This document shows, in pieces, positions 59,101 through 64,000 of a DNA stretch of 64,000 bases. A model generated the notes under the pieces. It made no database searches. It saw nothing but the letters and a program-made list of their open reading frames with translations, and had not been told where the DNA came from. The stretch covers positions 19,406,001 to 19,470,000 of the forward strand of contig JBITNC010000002.1 in assembly GCA_050084985.1 (NCBI GenBank). The letters are read 5' to 3'. Made by a program: the position numbers and the translations under genes. How positions within the stretch are numbered: the stretch's first letter is position 1; each line of letters begins with the position of its first letter. The stretch is from Nageia nagi. Its lineage: Eukaryota > Pinophyta.

Positions 59101-59400
59101 TACAAGGAAAATTAAAATATGTTGAAAAATTTTAAGAAATTATGCAATTGGATTATAGGTCATTTTAGTATGTGATATTTAAATGTAAATGGTTTGACAC
59201 ACTCAATAGAAGAACAATCTTACATGATAGACCTAGTGATTACTTTGTAATTGACTCCACACACATTGTACTTGACAACAAAGAGCCTTATATTTTATCA
59301 CAATATTTTAGTGAAATATATTTTATCCTTGATGTTGATGATGATAAAAAGTGTTTGTAATTGAATGTAATCCTAGAGGAAAATATATTGTACATCTTGA
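56170..59400 (+). pseudogene. TNP2-type CACTA transposase, degraded
   Basis: A 184-codon frame at 56,197-56,751 reads KKAHDIMKDVGLEYNSYHAC, NNCILYKGKEYDTNTKCAKC, MPILPRLIRIFHCKSL, DWHARNRSKEGM, RLGLAMDVVNPFSNQ and WPIVIINYNIPSCMYIKKEH. This is the TNP2 (Transposase_21) hallmark order, with the CxxC zinc motif and the GLA.D..NPF Asp. Further exons or frames include FLVTHLMDLMHIIKNVATSL (about 57,430), IENIKKPTNYGSSLRSAFNA (about 57,660), FPPSFMYIQVHLLIHLVDDI (about 58,145) and a C-terminal DUF4216-like part, VIFKCKWFDTLNRR with ILDVDDDKK (59,170-59,350). It would excise and insert the element. Stops and shifts between the parts make it inactive. Confidence 0.85.
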
Positions 59401-60139
59401 TGAAGAAGATAATTCATAATGACAATATTATAATTGATATATTTTTCACCAGTATTTTGAACTTTTCATATGTATATCTTGCTCATTGCTCGTGGTACGA
59501 TAATATTATTTATATTTAACTCCATATAAGTTATTATTGCAAATGGTATATTTACAAGAAAAATATAATGAAATAATGAAGATGGAATTGAATTGATTTT
59601 TTTGCTTATAAAATGATGAGGCAACTATGAACTTATATAGTGATAAATTAAGATAAAGGCAACTAATTATATTAACTTTTATAATGCTTTAATATATAGG
59701 TAAGGATCCTTACAAGTTGATGGTGTGTTACAACACCAATTTTCTCAATCTTCGAAGGAAACACATGAATAATTATTTTCCATTATTTGAATATACTAAT
59801 AATTCATCATCAAATTATGAAAGAGTCTGAGGGAATCATTCAAGTATAGTTAATCATTACAAGTTGTGTGAAGGAAAACTTAATCATATTTGCATCATGT
59901 ATCTTGTCAAATAATTCTCCTACCTTTATACTATGTGTTTTTTCATATTTTGCATTATTTTCCATCAAATTCCAAAAAGTTAAATGTGACGTACATCCAT
60001 GGTAGTGGAATTTCATAGTAAAATTTGACTTGAAAATATTTATCTCCCTTGTTAAAGTTTTTTCAATGCAAATTAGTGTTTGAATTTGCATCTTAATGCC
60101 TTGGGAATTTTCCATTTGTTTTGACATTAGGCTAAATTT
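59401..60139. other. CACTA interior after TNP2
   Basis: AT-rich with no supported gene. The minus-strand ORF at 59,840-60,172 runs into the subterminal repeats and has no motif. Confidence 0.4.
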
Positions 60140-60404
60140 TGATTCAAACTTTACATCCTTTTTTGTGTCCAAATTTGTTTAGTTTTTGGTCCATTTTTAC
60201 ATACAAAGTTACATCCATTTTTGCATCTAACTTTGTATCCTTTTGACGTGTTTTTGCATCCAAATTTGCATCCAAAGTTGCATCAAAAAAAGTAAAAAAT
60301 TAAAAAAAAGGTTTTGATGCATGTCGATGGAAATTTGTGTTCTTTTTCATTTTTCATGATTGAAGATGCAAAAAAGGATGCAAATCAACCTTTTGGTAGT
60401 AGTG
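60140..60404 (+). repeat. CACTA right subterminal repeats and TIR
   Basis: ACATCC and TTGCATC words recur densely (TTTACATCCTTTTTTGTG, TTACATCCATTTTTGCATC, TTTGCATCCAAATTTGCATCC). They are inverted in the terminal GATGCAAAAAAGGATGCAAA stretch, which mirrors the left end. The element ends GGTAGTAGTG at 60,404. Confidence 0.8.
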
Positions 60405-61792
60405 TATGATATGTTGTTGGCCTTGATCTCCTCTATTGCTATTAAGAACCCCTTCTTACAAGGTATTTGGGAGCTATTATTAATAAGGGAAACATCAAAT
60501 TTATACCAAAAGTAGGGGATCTTGAATTTATTTCTAGTTGGAGGTCCATCACCCTTCTCAATGTCAATTATTAAATCATTGCTAAGGCCTTAGCCCTTAA
60601 GCTTAAACTATTATTGCCTCTGATTGTCCATCTAGAGCAAACTAGTTTTATCAAAAGCAAATACATCCTTGAAAATATCATTGTTCTTTAGAAAGAAATG
60701 GAGTGTGCTCACTCTTATCAATAAGACACCTCTTTTTTTTATCAAAATTAACTTTGAAAAATACTATGAAAAATTGAGTGGCATTTCATTTTGGCTATGC
60801 ATAAAGCTCTAGGCTTTGGCCCAACCTTTATTGCTTCAATGCAAATGCTTTTCAATCATGTATTTGTAGTGCTAACTCTTTATGGGTTGCAAACTAGATC
60901 CATTGGCCTTTTTAGTTCAATCAAAAAATATTTTCCTGTAGCTACTTCTATTTATGTGTTAGTTGTTGAAGTTTGAAGCCTTCAATTATCATTTCATTAA
61001 TAAAGCTTCTCAAAAGCTTATTTATGGAATCTCTCTTCCTAGGAATGTTGGAAGTTAATTAATGATCATTTTATCAATGAATATTTTCTTACTCTCATGG
61101 AGGATAAGAAATTTTTCATCAAGCATTTGATTTTCTTGATACTTTCTATAAAGCATTGGGATGGAGTATTCAATGGAGAAAAATTTCTTGCTATAGACAA
61201 TCTCAAACTAAATGCCTTAAATGGCTTACTACTTTTCAATGGAAATGGTTAATCCCTAAAGAAATGTTTAAATTTTTGGGCATTCCCTTTGCTTTTCAAA
61301 GCATTCCAACTCAGTTATGGGGATATATTCTTCAAAGAGTAGAAAAGAAGTTATCTTACTAGATTACCAAAAAGCTTTCTTTAGCAAACCAGTTCCAAAT
61401 TTGCTTGAAAGCTCTAGCTTCTATGCATGTTTATTATTCCTCTTGTTGGGTCCCTTCTCAGAATTGTTATAAGAAGTTGGAAAAACTTCTTATGGATTTT
61501 TTATATACCAATAAGAAACACAAGAAAGGTTTCCATTGAGTTTCTTGGGAATTTTGTTATCTCCCCAAGTGTGTAGGTGGAATTGGAATTTTTGACTACT
61601 ATAAATAGGGGTTGGCATTGAACGCCAAATGGATTACTCAAGCTTTGCAAGGATTAAAATCTTGGGAAGTTCTCTTACAAAATTGTATTTCTCAAGGACT
61701 TACCCTCAATTTTTTTCTTGAAGAAATATGAATTTCCCTTCCTTGATTGTTATTATTGTCCCTATTAAAGTTTCTAGGTCTTTTATTTGTAA
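60405..61792 (+). pseudogene. LINE reverse transcriptase, main part
   Basis: After the TAT the frame continues YVVGLDLLYCY, then INKGNIKFIPKVGDLEFISS, ITLLNVNY, IIAKALALKLKLLLPLIV, and LEQTSFIKSKYILENII. The palm follows as INFEKYYEK, HKALGFGPTFIASMQMLF and SIKKYFPVATSIYVLVVE (normally SIRQGCPLAP..Y.L..E). The YADD box region is lost. The thumb reads FKFLGIPFAFQSIPTQLWGY, then KKLSLANQFQICLKALASMH and SWEFCYLPKCVGGIGIFDYY. The order is diagnostic for plant L1-type RT. Numerous stops and frame changes. Confidence 0.88.
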
Positions 61793-62757
61793 GGAGTAAG
61801 TACAAGAAGATGAGTCCCACTTTGGAGGAAGTCTTAGGAATTTCTAGGCTTTTGTATTTATTTAATAACTTTTTTATTTTTTTAGAATTATGAAAAATAT
61901 ATATGTGCATAATCTACATATAATTCTTCATAATTTAGAAATAAAAATGAATTAAAAATGATAATTTTATATCAAATTATTCTTGTCGAACATGAACACT
62001 TTTCGAAATGATAATTAGGGTTGATAAAAAATTAATAAAAAATAAAATATTCATGCAAAAATTATCCTCCATAATATTTAATGTATTAGGTATCTTTAAC
62101 CAAAAGGATTTAAAAAATATATATTTTTATTTAGGTCCAATTATGCTTACCAGACACAATGAGGTATGGTTTTAAAATTGTATTTTTTAAACAGTGTGTT
62201 TTGTATTTGTTTAATAAATTTTTAGTTTTTTAGAATTGTGAAAAAAAATATATATGCACAATATTCTTACAATTGTTCACAAGTGAAAAAAAATTAAAAA
62301 TGATAAGCTTAGATCAAATTATGCTTATTGAATGAGCAATTTTTGAAATAAAAATTAGGGCCAATAAAAAATAAAATATTCTTGAAAAACTTACAAAACA
62401 ATATCCTCCACAATATTTAGTGTCTTAGGTAACTTTATCCAAAAGGATTTAAAAACATTTTAATTTAGGTTCAATTATGCTTGCTGGACACAATGGGGTA
62501 TTGTCCTAAAATTATATTTTTTAAATAGTGGCTTTTAAGCATGCCTATCAAATATTTATTTCTACCATATGGGTATTAGAATAAATTACATATTTGAAAA
62601 CTAGTATTTGAGAACTACATTTTTACTTAAGTGATCTTTTTCAAGAGTTGTACTATACATGCTTCAAATTTTAAGATCAAGTATGACCAAATCTAAGAAA
62701 TCAAGGAAAACACTTCCACCTTTTTTTTACAAGTGGGACTCATGTTCTTACACTTTC
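61793..62757 (+). mobile_element. Non-autonomous TIR DNA transposon, copy 2, inside the LINE
   Basis: The left end holds AAGAAGATGAGTCCCACTT (61,804). The reverse complement of the right end holds AAGAACATGAGTCCCACTT (62,749), an 18/19 match, with weaker similarity extending outward. The LINE reads LVRSK-like sequence before it and FPKSIWKAWESVKPWL after it, so the insertion is clean. The interior contains two tandem ~350-bp units (starts 61,851 and 62,200) sharing AAATATTC...TCCTCCA.AATATTTA.TGT and TTAGGTCCAATTATGCTT. It is homologous to 26,293-27,336. No transposase. Confidence 0.78.
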
Positions 62758-63740
62758 CCTAAGAGCATTTGGAAAGCATGGGAAAGTGTCAAACCATGGC
62801 TCCACTGGCATAGTAACAATCAATGCCAATGTATCTCTCTTTCTTCCCTTAATGTCTGGTGGTCTTCTATTATCAAGTTATAGAATCAAACTCTTGCTTC
62901 CATTCAATGGATTTGAGCTAAGTTGTTCTTCAAAAAAGGGATTGCCTCCCTCTTTGATATTTTTAATCATTCCTCTAAAGGTTGGATCCCCTAGGAGTAC
63001 TTCAAACTCATATTTTCTTTAAAATTTAAGGATAAGGATACATACAAAATAATGCTCAATTGCAATCTATTTTTGTTATGGCCTAAGCTTGGACAACATT
63101 TGCAATGCCCATGATGGAAAAAATGGAAATGGATCAAGGATACTCCAATTTTTAATTATAATACTAAGATGGATTACAATTGTATTTATCCCAATCTTCC
63201 AATAGTTCCCAAGCTTAATGAGCATCCCCTCCACTATCTCTAAGTGGAGTGCTTGATTCAAGATTCTATGGGCCAGCTATATTAAACCTAAGCAAACTTA
63301 TTTTGCATGGAGTTTGATTGGCTACAATCTACCTGTAAGAAATAGGATTACATACTTGGGGGTTGTTAACCCTTTATGATCATTATATAACTCTAAAGAG
63401 TCAGTTATGCATTTGGTTTGGCATTATGGTAAAGCTAAAAAGGCATGGAATTAGATGAATTCCTTTTTACAACCACTTTCATAACAACTTCTTTCCTAGA
63501 TTCACAATCTCCTTAAAGATCCACCATATTTTTCCATTCTTTTAGAATATTTTTGGAATATTTTTGAAATTAGAATTATGTTCCATTTATGGAAATATCA
63601 AAATGCAGTTATTTTTTCTAGGAAAGTTCCTTATGTAGATTTTTCTTTGGCTAACAAGCTCACCATTTTCTATGACATTTGGTTTCAAATTACTGATCAA
63701 GTTAACAAGGTCACCCTGGAAGTTAGCCATTTGTAAGAGT
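62758..63740 (+). pseudogene. LINE ORF2 C-terminal domain
   Basis: Reads FPKSIWKAWESVKPWLHW, SLSSLNVWWSS, then KKGIASLFDIFNHSSKGWIP and, at the end, LWKYQNAVIFSRKVPYVDFS and ANKLTIFYDIWFQI. It matches the C-terminal region of plant LINE ORF2 (W.AW..V, FHHSIWW, GI..L.DL.D...G.W, LWK.RN...F). The Cys-rich zf-RVT motif is degraded. Stops are present. Confidence 0.75.
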
Positions 63741-64000
63741 TAACTATTCATGGGGGAAATGCTCCTTACTTAGTGATTTGAGTCACTCCCTTCCTATTTT
63801 TTTAGAGCATTCATAGTCTAAGTAGCACCATCTACCTCCCCTACAAGAATGAGAATAGTGTTATGCTCACATATCTCACCCTCTACCTTAAGATGCTTGG
63901 AACCCTACACCAACTACTAGGTGGAGTAACCAAGGATAGGAATCTCATCCCAACTTTCCTCGATAGTATGGCTAGGGTGGCAATACAAGCTCCTCCCATC
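63741..64000. other. Right edge, no gene seen
   Basis: More CG-balanced sequence (CTCATCCCAACTTTCCTCG) without a long frame. It could be LINE 3' UTR or the flank. No poly-A run is visible before the window ends. Confidence 0.4.

Larger units (their letters stand above)
47627..60404 (+). mobile_element. CACTA (En/Spm-type) DNA transposon, 12.8 kb
   Basis: The left end reads CACTACTACTAAAAAAGGG, followed by TTTTGCATCCTTTTTTGCAT. The reverse complement of the right end reads CACTACTACCAAAAGGTTGA, then TTTGCATCCTTTTTTGCAT. The termini match over about 42 bp, allowing for small gaps. A TAT duplication of 3 bp flanks the element, the length expected for CACTA transposons. It interrupts a LINE whose frame is exactly restored if the element and one TAT are left out. 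Inside are a TNP2-type transposase (plus strand), a minus-strand accessory gene, a long TTAGGG-like array and a SET-like segment. The transposase is broken, so the copy is now non-autonomous. Confidence 0.93.
43784..63740 (+). mobile_element. LINE (non-LTR retrotransposon) split by three insertions
   Basis: ORF1, endonuclease, RT and C-terminal domain of one plant L1-type LINE can be followed in order on the plus strand. Three insertions interrupt it: about 45,279-46,259 in the endonuclease, the CACTA at 47,627-60,404 in the RT, and a TIR transposon at about 61,793-62,757 before the C-terminal domain. Removing them leaves about 5-5.3 kb, a normal LINE size. The coding parts carry many stops, and ORF1 lost its zinc-knuckle cysteines. 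No poly-A tail or target duplication was recognised after 63,740. Confidence 0.88.

Noticed and set aside
1-64000. tRNA, rRNA or organellar DNA insertions
   Set aside because: No cloverleaf B-box context or rRNA-like sequence was recognised on either strand. A tRNAscan run would be the decisive test.

Overview
The window looks like nuclear DNA from a seed plant with a large, repeat-choked genome, most plausibly a gymnosperm. This is inferred from AT-rich sequence, many old and heavily mutated plant-type retroelements, plant-only families (R2R3-MYB, PPR-DYW, plant mobile domain, CACTA TNP2) and very little gene space. The species cannot be fixed from the sequence. Only one gene looks intact: a three-exon R2R3-MYB transcription factor on the minus strand at 39,346-41,150.

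Layout. 1-4,331: minus-strand Ty3/gypsy element with an internal deletion in pol, ending at an LTR. 4,332-5,960: two plus-strand retroelement fragments, a Ty3/gypsy protease region and a Ty1/copia RNase H. 7,216 to about 16,560: a nearly whole but decayed plus-strand Ty3/gypsy element with both LTRs, gag, protease, RT, two RNase H modules and integrase. 16,560-18,960: an unidentified decayed minus-strand ORF, partly coiled-coil. 19,000-21,892: a second minus-strand Ty3/gypsy copy of the first family. Its LTR edge abuts a broken PPR-DYW gene (21,893-23,330) whose tail has become four 242-bp tandem units. 23,330-25,400: non-repetitive sequence that keeps CpGs. 26,293-27,336: a non-autonomous TIR transposon. 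28,480-30,330: a decayed plant-mobile-domain gene (minus). 34,980-36,660: another Ty3/gypsy gag (minus). 39,346-41,150: the MYB gene with a CpG-retaining upstream region.

43,784-63,740 is a nested set. A LINE (ORF1 with a DUF4283-like domain, then endonuclease, RT and a C-terminal domain) is split by a roughly 1-kb insertion in its endonuclease, by a 12.8-kb CACTA transposon (47,627-60,404) in its RT, and by a second copy of the TIR transposon near its C-terminus. The CACTA has matching CACTACTAC termini and a TAT target duplication. Counting one TAT copy, the LINE reading frame runs straight across the insertion. Inside the CACTA are a minus-strand accessory gene, a 1.5-kb degenerate TTAGGG-like array with a higher-order period of about 520-535 bp, a SET-domain-like fragment and a decayed TNP2 transposase.

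Apart from the MYB, every coding region carries stops or frameshifts, so the genes here do not form a working pathway. The interest lies in the order of insertions and in what the transposons carry. Family assignments come from reading translations against remembered family patterns. No database search was run.
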